From positions 855,001 through 906,662 of the forward strand of contig CAJNDS010001113.1 in assembly GCA_905221605.1 (NCBI GenBank): a DNA stretch of 51,662 nt. The letters are read 5' to 3'. Positions 1 through 9,885 of this stretch are shown piece by piece (the stretch's first letter is position 1; the number at the start of each line of letters is the position of its first letter). The notes beneath the pieces are model-generated. The model had not been told where the DNA came from. It saw only the letters and a list, made by a program, of their open reading frames with translations, and ran no database searches. Position numbers and translations under genes: made by a program. This DNA comes from Symbiodinium natans (taxonomy: Eukaryota; Sar; Dinophyceae; Suessiales; Symbiodiniaceae).

Positions 1-50
1 TAAGCCCTAAGCCCTAAACATCCCTAAACTAAACCCTAACCCCCTGAAGA
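1..50. repeat. Degenerate telomere-type repeat at window start
   Basis: The window opens with imperfect CCCTAAA/CCCTAAG copies. They are degenerate, few, and followed by unique sequence, so this is an interstitial island like the many others and not evidence of a chromosome end. Confidence 0.8.
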
Positions 51-157
51 AATATTCCTACTTACATGCAGTGGATGGACACAACCGTGCATGACCCGGT
101 GCAAGACGAGCACGGCACGTTGCTGCACTCCCCGCACCCCCCTTTTTAATTGCAATG

Positions 158-212
158 GTTTAGGGTTTAGGGTTTAGGGTTTAGGGTTTAGGGTTTAGGG
201 TTTAGGGTCTAG
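158..212. repeat. TTTAGGG array
   Basis: About seven tandem TTTAGGG copies, ending in a TCTAGGG variant. The array lies just left of the putative minus-strand exon. Confidence 0.9.
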
Positions 213-221
213 GGATCACAC

Positions 222-458
222 ACATGGCTGATGCAGAATTTGGGTCATTCGCGCACGCGCCTTTTGCACCTGTTCGGGGAAACCAATACCAAGATTCGGG
301 GTTTGGAAGGGACGGCCTGCGGTAGAAAAGTGATGCAGGATTTCGTCTATCAACAGTATCATCCTCTTACCCACAGGGTCCATGTATGTGCTATTTCGGT
401 ACGCGGCCGATTCTTCCATTATTAAGGAATTGGCCCTAAAATGTCTGATGCCGTGCTG
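222..458 (-). CDS. Putative minus-strand exon, unknown protein
   Basis: The minus strand is open from 482 down to 216 and reads like a protein, with acidic, basic and aromatic residues mixed (EESAAYRNSTY, DPVGKRMILLIDEILHH, GFPEQVQKARARMTQ). The plus-strand reading of the same segment is shorter and poorer. ACATTTTAG could be an acceptor upstream, and a GT lies just past the CAT-CAG-CCA-TGT end. I recognise no domain. It would be transcribed away from gene A, so it may belong to a divergent neighbour. No second exon was found, so strand and boundaries are tentative. Confidence 0.35.
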
Positions 459-482
459 GCAGAGTTTTGGCCTCAATGTCAT

Positions 483-741
483 GCCCGATCCAGGTACTGG
501 TGTGTGTCATGAATGCACATGATCGACTTCCATCGAATTCGAATACACAGACACACAATGTGCACTTTATTCTAAATGGTCCTGGCAGAAGGTGGTGTTT
601 AGACAGCTCTAGCTAGCATCATGGGCCTCCTTCGTGCGTCTGCTGCGTTGCGGCGGAAGAGTGCCCCACTGCTGATGCTAATCTGTGTCTACTGCGGTTG
701 GGACCTGTGTCTCTGTCTCTGTATGTAGTCTATATTCTCAG
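483..741. other. Non-coding or unresolved stretch
   Basis: No supported exon. An ATG at 629 opens 34 codons with a hydrophobic stretch before a TAG, but nothing links it to neighbouring exons. Confidence 0.4.
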
Positions 742-2335
742 GTTTTGTTGCTCGAGGCATTTTGCCCCAGGTAGGCATGGCCTTCCTTCCCCCAGCAGAT
801 GCCAATGGCATTAAGCATCTGAGCAAGCCACTCCGGCTACACGTCAGTGCAACTTAGCCGGAATCGTTTCTTGCACCTGTGAGAGAGACTGCTTTCTAAT
901 AGTGCTGTGCACACACTCCGGGTCCGAGGAAACAGCCGAAGAAATCTACAATGTGGTCTGGCCATATGTGCAGTCGCATCTCATGCCTGGAATCATGAAT
1001 GACTCCGACTCTTGTCTGTGGGCACGCAGGAGTTGTAGTATATGTGTGATGCTGTCGATTCGTTTCCTTGCACGATCAGCCATTTGGTTTTTCGTTCAAG
1101 GATCGCGTCGTCGTTCGTTGGACCCACGATCGTGCGGCTGTGACTGGTCTCGAAATGCAGATGTGTGCATGTGGGTGTGTGTCAATCGCGATACACCGAT
1201 CGCGATCTAGCTCTTGAGAATCTATAAATTGTGCTCAGGTGACACAGGACGATGTTACAGCTAACTACGAGCTGGTGAAGGAGTATCTGCTTGCCTTTGC
1301 TCATCGAGTCTCTCGGCCATTTGTGTTGTGGTTGTATGTCCGTGCGCGGTTCTCAATGTGGCCCATATTGATCAGGTTGCAATGGCATTGGCCGGGGTCT
1401 CGCTGTTCGGTGGGGAGGTTTTCAAAAAAAGAGGTGGCAAAGGGAAAGTGAAGCAGTGGGCGGCGGACGAAGCTACGAAGCTTCGTGCCCTTCCTTCACA
1501 CATCATCAGATTGCGGGGCCGAACGGATGCCTCGCGGCATCCCATGACGAAAGTCCTGAAGGGCATAGTTTGCATGGCAAGGCCAAGTGAAGCGCAGGAG
1601 CATGCATTGCTAGGTGGCCCATAATCGGTTGGCATGAGTTGGAAATAATTTGGCCTTTTCAGGAGATTGGAGCAGCAGCAGGAGCACCGGGACCGGTACT
1701 CATGATAGCTCCAGGACCACCAGGGCCTGGGGCTCCAGCAGCACCAAACCCTGTGGTGCCAGCTGCGCCACCCGCTATGCCAGCCGCACCGCCCGCTGTG
1801 CCAGCAGCACCAGGGCCTGGGGCACCAGCCGGCCCTGTCACCCCGCCGAGCAATCCCCCAGGTGAGGACGCCGACCTGATGGTGCCTACCCCATGGCTGT
1901 TTCCAGAAGATCCGACCGAGGCTCTCCTTGTAATAAACAAGTCCAACTCCAGATACTTCTAGGGCCTAGGGTTTAGGGTTTCAGGACCAGGGTTCACGAT
2001 GGATTAGTGTTTGTGATTCTCGACTGACGTAGCAAACTTTAACAAGCTGATCAGCTCAATGCCCATGGAAGGTTGATGAGGATGATGATGAGCCTGAATG
2101 TGGTGAGGCGCCGGAGCTCCGTCGAGATCCTACACGGCAGAGCCTACTGGCTGCCCTTGAGGAGGTGGCTTATTGCAGTTGTCGTCGAAGATTGGATATG
2201 GTCAGGGTCACGTAGTTGCATACGATGGATTGTTTGGTGGAGGCTGCCGACACAGAAGATATCGAGAAGAGCATGCACTTGACTGAGGTGGGCAAGCAAC
2301 TACTAGCGCATTGTAAAAACAAGTTGGAGTCGTAA
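742..2335 (+). CDS. Gene A: multi-exon dinoflagellate-type gene, function unknown
   Basis: Exons read: 742-846 (acceptor CTCAG|GT, ends phase 1), 903 to about 1010 (enters phase 1; contains SEETAEEIYNVVWPYVQ), 1239 to about 1350 (TANYELVKEYLLAFAHR), about 1352-1597 (HIDQVAMALAGVSLFG; RLRGRTDASRHP), 1663-1920 (Ala/Pro/Gly-rich linker), 2072 onward (VDEDDDEPECGE; RQSLLAALEE) and a last exon ending at the TAA of 2333-2335. The 1598-1662 intron has a GA donor (GCGCAG|GAG...TTTTCAG|GAG) and 1921-2071 a GC donor (GAG|GC...AAG|GT), all phase 0. The middle part resembles a family I recall as abundant in dinoflagellates; no function is known to me. Two defects: the frame shifts by one base near 1350, and an in-frame TAG lies at 2213-2215 unless a short GT-AG intron (GAG|GTGGCT to CACGTAG) removes it. 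It may be a decayed copy. The 5' start was not found. Confidence 0.55.
1663..1920 (+). CDS. Gene A exon: Ala/Pro/Gly-rich linker
   Basis: This exon carries imperfect repeats of the type APGPGAP, VPAAPPA and MPAAPPA, a low-complexity linker that is probably disordered. It starts at TTTTCAG|GAG in phase 0. It either ends at CCCCAG|GTGAGG (1861, phase 1) or runs to CCGAG|GCTC (1920, phase 0). The second choice joins the next exon in phase and keeps the acidic PEDPTE|VDEDDDEPE junction, so it is preferred. Confidence 0.55.
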
Positions 2336-2541
2336 ATAAAAAGAAAGAAATAAACAACTAAATATAAAATTAATATTAATATAGTTATTAATAATATAAA
2401 TATGATAAATATAAATATAAATGACTATAAATGCAAGTATGAATTACAATAAATACACAAATATTTCGATATTATTATAGTTGTAAAGTTTTTGCAAGTT
2501 GCCGATATTATAGTTGTAAAGTTTAAGAAAGTTGCCCGCAG
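2336..2541. other. AT-rich intergenic stretch
   Basis: AT-rich sequence with AATATAAA-like words follows the gene A stop, then a short direct repeat (GATATTATAGTTGTAAAGTTT). Nothing coding is supported. It probably holds the gene A 3' end and the gene B 5' side. Confidence 0.5.
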
Positions 2542-5447
2542 GCTGGGGTGGCACTGGGTGCGCAAAATGCTGAGACGAAGGCCGGCCGAGCATGTGAAAG
2601 TGATTTTTGTGTAGAGGCTTCAGAATAAGTACATGTACTCTATTCCCAGGAGGGAAGTGATGTGCTCGGCAATGGAGATGCCGCTGCAAGTCCTGATGGT
2701 GGGGATTACTGTGAGGTGTCACCCGATCTGGGGGCTTTTTCTTGCGAAATTTTGTAATTATTGGGGTACTTTGTGTATGCGTGGCCTTGCAGCCTGACAT
2801 ATAAATATGTACATGTCATGATTCTGCGCAGGAGGGGGAACGTCCCTGCAATGGAGATGCCCCTGCAAGTCCTGTGGGAGATCTTGGGAAGCCTGCCCTG
2901 ATCGTAGAGGCTTAGTCATGCTGGTTGCTGATGTTGAAGTCAATCGGTTCATGAGCCTTATTAATTCTAGATGTTGGGATTTTGAATGTAGGCAGCAGAT
3001 GCTGGGCGACCTGACCGCCCTGTAAGTCCTGTGGAGGTGAGGTGGTATGATAAAGTTAATAATGTCTGACGTGCTCGTAGCAACCATGTCATGATGCTGT
3101 GAAAATAAAACTTCCTCGCAATATTGGACAGGCCACCCTGCACATCATGAATGTGGAGAGCCACCACATGCCTTTCTTGATGGAGGTAGGGTTGGGCTAT
3201 ACATGTTAAAGAACTCAGGACGTGTTTTGTACTTTTGCTGCAACTTAGCAAGCCCATAGGAAGAACTTGGAGATCCGGCGCTCGACTTTGCACCGCCCAC
3301 CCCGAGCACAGTGCCTTTCGAAGCCCTCTCCCCAGAACCTGCGAGAGCATGTGTGCCTTTGGAAGCCCTCTCCCCAGAACCAGACAGTCCCATGCTCTTC
3401 GAAGCCCTGTCGCTGCCAGGGTCCATGCCCCTTGCACCGCCAAAGCCCCAGCCCTTGCCAGCAGGTGCCAGCTCCCCCCGAGTGTTTCCGCCGCCCGAAT
3501 TCCAGTCACCACCAATGACCGGCGATGGTTCTGGAACCGGTTCACCACCGCCGGCTCCTACGCCCGCCAGCACTGTGCCCTTCACAGTCCACTTGTCACC
3601 TGCTGGTTCTGCTCAGGACAATATCGATCGGAAGTATGATGTTTGAATACCCTAAACCCTAAACCGTTAACCGTAAACCCTAAACTACGAACTATTGCTG
3701 TCTTGAGGACTCTGTTGCACCAAACTCCGGTGATTGCTTTGGTGTGGATGACGTGTATTATCCATCACCTGGGAGTTTCGAGCTGGCTCACGAAGTGGCT
3801 TTGTTGCATACAGTTTTGTGAGCTTGCTTCCGTCTGTGTGTGTGTGTACATGTGTGTCGGTGCGTCGGTGTGTCGGTTCGTCGGTGCGTCGGGGTTTCGG
3901 TGTCGTGTCTGTCGTCTTAGTCGCGTGTGTCGTGTGTGTTTGCAACGTCTGTATATGTGTCGACGACGTCATCATGATTCGAAAAATATGTACAAGTGCT
4001 GGTGCATGAGTTTTTATCTTCCTGGTTCATTCGCAAATTATAATTTACAAAAACATAAATCATTCTAAGGCCATGGAGAAGGATCTGACTGTCGTGCCTC
4101 CATCGACGATGAGAAACTTGAAGAGAACTGCAAGTACGCTTAGCCTAGAGGATCCGGAGGAAAGCCAAGCAGTGAAGCGTGCGACCCCCGCCGAATCCCA
4201 TCGCGCGCCGCTTTCAGATCTACCGTTTTTCCCCAAATGGGCTGTGCCTGTTGCAAGGGGGGAGGGTAGTCAGTCGAGTCCTGTGGCCTCCCAAAGCTTG
4301 GTGGAGATGCAGAGCGGTGCTCGTCACGACGCACTTGTTGCTTCCCGGTAGCATGCTCATGGGAATGAGTGGTTGGGATTTTAAAGAGGTGACCGCGGTT
4401 TTTGGAACTTAAATGTGTTGCCAAGGATCACATGACCAAGAAGCTTGCTGGCCCAAAGCGTGGTGGGGGTCGGGGTCGGGGTCGGGGTCAAAGCTCCAAC
4501 GCCGCGGCAAGCAACCCTGGCACTTCCATTGGAAAGCCGAAGGGAGCCAAAGGAAGGGGTAGAGGCCCCGGAGGCAAGGCCACTGTCAATGCGGAAGCAG
4601 AGACAAAGAAGGTGATCAAGGCAAAAGCAAAGGTAAAGGCCATGGCAAAGGCCAAGGCCAAGGCCAAGGCAAAAGGAAAGTTGCAGAAGGCTGGAAAGGC
4701 CGTGGCTGCAGGGGCACTGGAGCGCCGGGTGGAGAGGGTTGAAGTCATGCGCACACCAGTGAGGGGCAGCAGCAGTCGGGAGGCCTCCACTGTGTCCTCT
4801 CCGCAGCCCCCAGGATCCGATGGCAAGTTCCTCATGAGTGCCCGCCGCCTTGCCCAGAAGAAGCGTTTGGAGCTTGCAAAGAAGAACCTCAGTATGCTTC
4901 GTGCTGTGTGCTTGCCTGGGCTTGATTTGCCCCCTCACCCCTTTGCCCGCCAGTCCTTCACAGTTGCCCCAGACCCTGCCAATGCTGCCGCCCACTCCCC
5001 GATCGGAGTTATCTTGAAGTTCTCGGAGTTCTACGTTCCGAAGGTGACTATGGTGCCCCGCTGCCTGGTGCAGTTCGCGCATGCCGATGCCAAGGGAGGG
5101 AGCTCGATCGGCTTCAATGTTTACCCCTCTCTGCTTATCGCGCCCCTCGTTCATGAGTGTCGGTGAGATTTCAAGTGGTTGCCATGGAAGCATGCAGTGG
5201 CTCAGGTGAATATAGTTTTGCTACGCAACTCATGACCGCTACAAATAAGGTGGGAGCTGTCACAGGCCCTGGCTGGCTGGACTGACCCCAATCCTGCTTC
5301 CTGCCATTGTTGTGATTGTAAAATTAAATTAAAACATGTGTGTGCTCGTCCGGTGAAGCTTGGGTTTTGGTGTCCATATTTCTCAGAGCTAGTAATTCCC
5401 CTGAGGTTGCACAGAAGCTGCGCGAGCATTACAAGATTTCGAACCGA
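2542..5447 (+). CDS. Gene B: multi-exon Pro-rich and Lys/Arg-rich protein
   Basis: A run of phase-0 exons: 2542-2616, 2650-2715, 2832-2909, 2992-3036, 3132-3185, 3260-3616, 3708-3812, 4070 to about 4230, and 4426-5162. The last ends phase 2 at CG|GTGAGA and joins 5387-5447 (SPEVAQKLREHYKIS). Most junctions are AG|G with GT, GC or GA donors. The protein would run: small acidic Gly/Asp/Pro exons, a Pro-rich segment with FEALSPEP repeats, a linker (VDDVYYPSPGSFELAHE), then an RGG-like box (RGGGRGRGRG), an Ala/Lys tract and a C-terminal part (IGVILKFSEFYV, GFNVYPSLLIAPLVHECR). The C-terminal part recalls a dinoflagellate family of unknown function. The basic/RGG region suggests nucleic-acid binding (inference). 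Start codon and true end were not found. Confidence 0.6.
2650..2909 (+). repeat. Tandemly duplicated exon in gene B
   Basis: Exons 2650-2715 (22 codons; GNGDAAASPDGGD) and 2832-2909 (26 codons; CNGDAPASPVGD) share the core NGDAxASP and their acceptor-side sequence (TACATGT...CAG|GAGGG). The flanks before 2617 and after 2909 also match (TAGAG|GCTT). An exon with adjoining intron ends was copied about 180 bp apart. Both copies are phase 0, so duplication would not break the frame. Confidence 0.55.
3260..3616 (+). CDS. Gene B exon with FEALSPEP repeats
   Basis: This phase-0 exon (CCCATAG|GAA ... GCTCAG|GAC) is 119 codons long. It contains three imperfect copies of (F/L)EALS, two of them followed by PEP, at about 3313-3410, then a Pro/Ser/Gly-rich tail (SPPMTGDGSG, SPPPAPTPAS). 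It looks like a disordered scaffold with repeated short linear motifs. The long antisense frames here (2967-3585) are shadows of its codon bias. Confidence 0.55.
4426..5162 (+). CDS. Gene B large basic exon (RGG-like box, Ala/Lys tract)
   Basis: This is one of the longest continuous coding segments in the window, 245 codons. It enters after CCAAG|GAT in phase 0 and leaves at CG|GTGAGA. Near residues 10-20 is a GRGRGRG box; residues about 60-95 form an AKAKAKAKGK tract, histone H1-like in composition only. After a Ser-rich linker come RRLAQKKRLELAKKN and a globular-looking end (DLPPHPFARQSF, NVYPSLLIAPLV). G/C-ending codons predominate. The basic tract is low complexity, so nucleic-acid binding is an inference. 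The opposite-strand frame of 270 codons is a shadow. Confidence 0.65.
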
Positions 5448-5862
5448 TGACTTGTCGAGTGATCGAGCTATAGCGCATTACGAGCTGCGAGCTTCCGCCC
5501 GAGAAGTTGCTACCTGCAATGGTGTAGAAGTCTTTAGCCAGTCAAACAATATTGGGGCTGTGTACCTCCAGAGAAGCACTTGTAGCCTTCGATTTTGGGC
5601 TTTGCTCGTGTTTAAAATTTGCTGCACATAGTGCACACCGATCGCTCTGCTGTCTGGAGTCGGTGGTTGAAGAAATGAGTGCTGACCGAGCAGGGCGGTG
5701 GCTGCAATGTGTGTACACATACGTTTTGTTTTTAACTCCTGTGAGCGCAGGTACGCGTGCAACCCCGGAGCCCTCGACTTTCCAGAACTCATCAGGCTGG
5801 GCCCTGTGCATGTTCAACTAAGCCTCATCAGCTCCCTACATGTTCCTCACCTGTGGGGTCTG
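5448..5862 (+). CDS. Possible further exons after gene B
   Basis: Two islands look coding on the + strand. About 5634-5706 contains ESVVEEMSADRAGRWLQ. The segment after GCGCAG|G at 5752 reads ACNPGALDFPELIRLGPVHV, or, in another frame, a short C-terminus ending TAA at 5819-5821. No phase-consistent chain was found. Confidence 0.3.
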
Positions 5863-6200
5863 GGGGGGGTTGGGGGGGTGGGGGGGGTTAAGGTTTAAGG
5901 GGTCATTGTGACAATAACGCAAAGAGGTTTCGGCTTGTGCTGATAAGGGCTTTTTAGGGTTCGAATATGCCGACGGGTGATTATTTTGGGGAAGAAGCAG
6001 AGGGTAGTGAGCTGGGGGGTTCTTGGCCATAGGACCCTAAATCCTAAACCCTTATTATAAATTAACCCTAAACCCTAAACCCTTGCTCTACCCAAAACCC
6101 TATACCCTAAGGAGAGCAGCTCAGCTCGAGCCCTGAAGATCCAATCGGGCTACATACCTCGGGGCTTGCAGTGCTTCATTTGAATTGCAGTGTGGTGATT
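5863..6200. other. G-run and telomere-repeat spacer
   Basis: A G-rich run (5863-5890) is followed by imperfect CCCTAAA copies (6033-6113). No exon is supported. Confidence 0.6.
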
Positions 6201-6378
6201 GGAGCGAAGTGATAGTATGAGGTTTAGCTTAAAGCTTGATGTTGTTGGGGCTTCTGCTAAACGAGCTTGCTTGCAACTGCACACCATTGCCCGACAATGG
6301 CACTGGCCCCCTTGCAATAGTGTTTGCAGTGGCCTCCCTCCAAGTGGACGCCTGTTTTGTCTGCGCTCGCCCGACGCC

Positions 6379-6474
6379 ATGGATCAGCCACGTGCAACGA
6401 AATTAAGCAAGCTGCAGGTGCTGCTCCTGCTGGCTATGGGCGTGCCTGCTGTCTTGCTACTTTGCATGTTATGA
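6379..6474 (+). CDS. Short ORF with hydrophobic C-terminus, possible first exon
   Basis: The ATG at 6379 sits in GACGCCATGG, a good initiation context. It opens 31 codons: a short basic head (MDQPRATKLSKL) and then about 18 hydrophobic residues (LLLLAMGVPAVLLL), like a signal anchor. It ends TGA at 6472-6474. It lies 280 bp upstream of the first gene C exon and could be an N-terminal exon with a donor inside (GCAT|GTTATG), or chance. An alternative frame (WPPSKWTPVLSALARRHG, ending GCTGCAG|GTGCTG) competes. Confidence 0.25.
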   Translation: MDQPRATKLSKLQVLLLLAMGVPAVLLLCML

Positions 6475-6752
6475 TCTATGGTGCCCTTTCACCGAACTTT
6501 CACTACAGCCAACGGCTGTACTTGTCAACTGCTAAGACCTTAAACCCGTACCCTTAACCCTAAACCCCAAACCCTGATCTCGTGTGCTCCTGAAGGATAC
6601 ATCTGGCTGATTTCGCAGCAGCCGGCATGCCACAAGAAACCTTTCGTGACGCTGGAGGGTGAAAGGGGTTCCAGAATCGTTTTCTGCCATTTCTCATTCT
6701 GAGCCCAGGCTTGCGTGAGTCCCCAATAAATTCAAACAGACCGATGTCTCAG

Positions 6753-9025
6753 GATCTCACAGCGTACGAGATGTTTGCTGGTGTACAGTCCATCGTGGAG
6801 GGGTTTCGAGCCCAGCTTGCAAAATGGCCCCACACTGTAAGAAAACCATAAGGCGCTTCATATTGTCATCCTTAAATCCTAAACCCGAACCCTGTCTGGC
6901 CCACAATCCATAATTCAGGTTCTCGTGCCCACACTGCGACACTTGGCTCATGATTGTGGTCATAGAACAGGGACTAGGAGTTTAAAGTTAGAGGGGCGTG
7001 TGGGTTTACAGGGCCTGGTTTTGGTGTTGCAGGTTTGTGACAAGGGTCTGGGGTGTTGGACTAGAATGCGCCGGTTGGGAAAGCCACCCAAGGCAAGGGT
7101 ATGATGTGGACAAGGACCTCGTTTTCCAAGACCTTCTTCGCCCTGCTGGCTTCAGCCGCGCAGTTCGCGATGTCTTGCGCATTCAAAAACACGGCTTATT
7201 GTTTGGAGGAGTTCCTTGCAATTCCTTTATCTTCTTTAGTGCCGGGACTCATCGTCGCAGTGCTCAGCAACCGTGGGGAAATGAAAAACATTCCTTCGTA
7301 CGAGTTGGAAATACTCTGGGGAGCCGCTTCGCCTTTCTAGCAGTGCTGGCTACAGTGCGTGGGGTACTATTTGCAATAGAAAACCCTCGCTGGACATTTT
7401 TGTACTGGCTGCCACCATTGAAGTGGCTGTTGCAGCTGCCTATTGGGGCTTTGGCAGTACGATGGTGCCTTGTCGTATTATCAATCCAAAACTATAAAGT
7501 CTTTTTTTACGAACCACTATCGAGCACTCCTGATGAGAATAATCACAACCTGGTACCTTTGGCCAGAATCGCTTGGGGTTTCCTTGGGACTCTCGTTACC
7601 TACAGTTTAATGGGTTTTATACCTATAATTAAGGGGTAGCTACCACTAAACTATAAGTAAATACCCTATACCCCCCTGAATGCTATACCCCCCTAAACGC
7701 TATACCCCCTAAACCCTAAACCCCCTAAACCCTAAACCCCGTAAACCCTAAACCCCCCAAACCCCCAATACCCCCAAACCCTATACCCCCCTTAAACCCC
7801 TAAACCCCCCCGTAACCCTATACCCCCCTTAAACCCTAGGTGGATGGGCAGCTATGGCGGAATTTCTGTCAAACCACAGCTGGCCTGTGGCACAGCGACG
7901 CTTAACTCATTGTTCTGAATAACCCTAAACCCTAAGCCCTAAACCCTAAACCCTGTTTCTGCTCCAGTAAACTATTATAATAACTCGTCAAGCCTAGCAG
8001 CTGACACAGTGCAAAGCTCTAGATCTTGCCCCGAACAAAGCCCTAAACCCTACATATACTAACCTTCCATACATTCTTTTGCTAATCAAGGCCCTTGCCA
8101 TTCGAATAATTCAGCAGCATGCTTCCTTTCAATCCTCCGACAAGATACTATTGGGCAGCTGGGGGCAACGATTCTAATTTGCTATAGTGTTGTGTAAGTT
8201 TCGTGACCTACCAACTAAGCCCCTGGTTACCGCGACTTCAGATCAAGATGACGAAGGAGATGCGTGCACGAATCCAGGAGAAAGGAACCTCGTATCAGAT
8301 AACGGTCAAAAAGCACAAGACAAAGTCTAATGGCCAGAAGGTACAGAAAGTTCAAGGCGGCAAGGACTTGCGGCAAACAGGAGCCTATCCAGCTGCTTTC
8401 GGAAGGAGAGTGGCAGCGCTTCACTGCAGTTGGTTGGATTCAAGGTTCGAATTCAGCAGCTGTGTTTTTTACGGTCTATGTACACATACAGCATATACTT
8501 GGGCCCTAATTAGTGTAATTATAGTTTCTACCAAATAGGAACCCCTGCAATGCTCAAGTGTATTCTATATGGGTATATGGACCCTCATTGGGTATGCCTG
8601 GATGTGTTCATTGGCAGTCAGGTATTCAAAATCTATTCCATTTGCATCTTCAGGTCTAGTGCAGTTCAAGCCTTCTCGGGTTAAGCTAGAATAGTGAGAA
8701 TGCCCTAAACCTTATCATCCCAAGCCCAGCTCCCAGGAGGAGCTCAATCGGGGTGCCCCTCAGCCGTTCGGCCGCTGGTCGCTTTTGGAGATCCTGGAGA
8801 CGCGTGGCTGGCAGGACATGCGTTGGTGATTTAAGATTGGAAGACCTGGAACCAAGCCTTTGTAAAGCCCCTGAAGGAGCCACCCCCTGATTTGTGGTCC
8901 CGTGCAGAGCTGGAAAAGACATCAAGAGCATGCTCATCCTGGCTGCCCAGAATGGTGACTACCAACCAGACCCACTGCTTCCATTTCTTACTGAGCCCTC
9001 GCAGGCAGTGTTTGAAGTGTACAAG
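6753..9025 (+). CDS. Gene C: SAM methyltransferase-like protein (C5-methyltransferase fold suspected)
   Basis: Exons: 6753-6836 (TCTCAG|GAT ... ACT|GTAAGA; YEMFAGVQSIVEGF), about 7033-7422, 7840 to about 7906 (WMGSYGGISVKPQ), 8242-8444 (TGAYPAAFGRRVA), 8737 to about 8818 (PQPFGRWSLLEILE) and 8908-9025 (SMLILAAQNGDY). FAGVQSIxxGF resembles motif I (SAM binding), GGVPCNSF the PC of motif IV, and IENPRWT the position of motif VI of cytosine-C5 methyltransferases. Known family members have ENV, not ENP, so function is inferred. The 7423-7839 intron joins in phase 2 (GAA|GTGG...TAG|GTGG). I recall a large dinoflagellate family with this motif order. The junction 6836 to 7033 is unresolved, and so are the start and stop. 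Confidence 0.55.
7033..7422 (+). CDS. Gene C catalytic-like exon (GGVPCNSF, IENPRWT)
   Basis: The longest exon of gene C, 130 codons. In order: GYDVDKD (acidic loop), RPAGFSRAVRDVL, LLFGGVPCNSFIFF (candidate catalytic Cys), THRRSAQQPWGNE, RVGNTLGSRFAFLAVLA and GVLFAIENPRWTFLYW. The open frame continues to 7639, but the GT donor at 7423 allows a phase-2 join to 7840 giving PPLKWMGSYGG. The tail 7423-7639 is therefore taken as intron. Confidence 0.6.
7423..7839 (+). other. Gene C intron carrying CCCTAAA-like repeats
   Basis: A GT-AG intron whose right half (about 7660-7838) is imperfect CCCTAAA, CCCCTAAA and TACCCCCC units ending CCCTAG|GTGG. It is a clear case of telomere-type repeat forming the 3' half of an intron up to the acceptor. 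Confidence 0.5.
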
Positions 9026-9440
9026 GCAGCTACCGTATGTGCAGATGTGGACTGAGCTAGGTGTAACCGGTTCTACTGCTATTCTGGGTGACTAGAATCT
9101 GGACATGATAATGTGGCCGGATTTAGACACCGGGCTCGCTGATGCAAATTCGTTTGACAGGTATAATTCGCTTTGCCACTCCCACAGTGCTGTGGCTACT
9201 AATTCCGTGCTGCGGTGGATGCTGACCATGCTGCCAAATAGGCGACGATTGCTAGTGACTGTGAATCTGAGTAGTCGAAGCCACGATAAAACTATTCAAC
9301 AGTTAATAACACTATACCCAATGTCTCCGAATCGCCCTTCCTCCACCCGTGTTGCCTTCACGAGCATGTGCAGGTGCTTCATCCGCTGCTCGCCGGACTG
9401 CGAGCGGAGGCTGATACAGCGTCAGGGCTTTGTAGTATAG
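9026..9440 (+). CDS. Possible terminal exons after gene C
   Basis: The + frame 9105-9440 is open for 111 codons to a TAG, ending CSPDCERRLIQRQGFVV. A second frame after TGTGCAG|GTGCTTCATCC reads VLHPLLAGLRAEADTASG. Either could be the 3' end of gene C or of a small gene. No join could be confirmed. Confidence 0.25.
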
Positions 9441-9885
9441 ATTTGGCGGGGATAGGGTTTAGGATTTAGGGTTAGGGTCTAGGGTCTAGTGTTTAGGGTT
9501 ACCGTTTAGAGTTTAGGGTTTAGGGTTAATTGGGGTTAATTCGGGTTTAGGGTTTAGGGTTTAGGGTTTGGGTTTAGGGCTTACTTGGAGGTTCATGGGT
9601 ACTTAAAACCCCAATTGTAGTCGACTATTATACTATAGCTTATCATAGGGGGCTTGTTATAAGTGCAAGTATAACAATTGGGGTTGTAAGTACCCTGAAT
9701 CTCCAAGTAGGGTTTAGGATTTGGGTTTAGGGTTTAGGCAGGGAAGCAGCATCATTGGGCCCTTGTGTGCTTGGAGTGGTGAGAGGGCTTGCGGGGATCT
9801 TTTCGGTTCCCCTAAACCCTAAACCCTAAACCCTAAACCCTAAACCCTAAACCCTAAACCCTGAGCCGGGAGCTGAACCCGAAAC
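9441..9885. repeat. Telomere-repeat block with nested inverted-repeat element
   Basis: TTTAGGG copies (9455-9580), an inverted-repeat element (9582-9709), more TTTAGGG, then CCCTAAA (9810-9862). Left and right arrays face each other around unique sequence. Confidence 0.85.
9582..9709. mobile_element. MITE-like element, family 1, copy 1
   Basis: A 128-bp element bounded by inverted arms of about 36 nt: TACTTGGAGGTTCATGGGTA... on the left and ...GTACCCTGAATCTCCAAGTA on the right. The inner arms pair as CCCCAATTGT/ACAATTGGGG. There is no coding capacity. Two related copies lie at 20713 and 31158. Confidence 0.7.

Noticed and set aside
1-212. True chromosome end at the window start
   Set aside because: The repeats are few and degenerate, the orientation changes within 160 bp, and similar islands occur throughout the window.
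2967-3585. Two long minus-strand frames opposite the Pro-rich exon
   Set aside because: Shadows of the + strand proline/serine codons. The + frame joins its neighbours in phase.
4381-5193. 270-codon minus-strand frame opposite gene B
   Set aside because: It is the complement of a strongly biased Lys/Ala/Gly coding exon. The + reading has splice-consistent ends and coherent composition.
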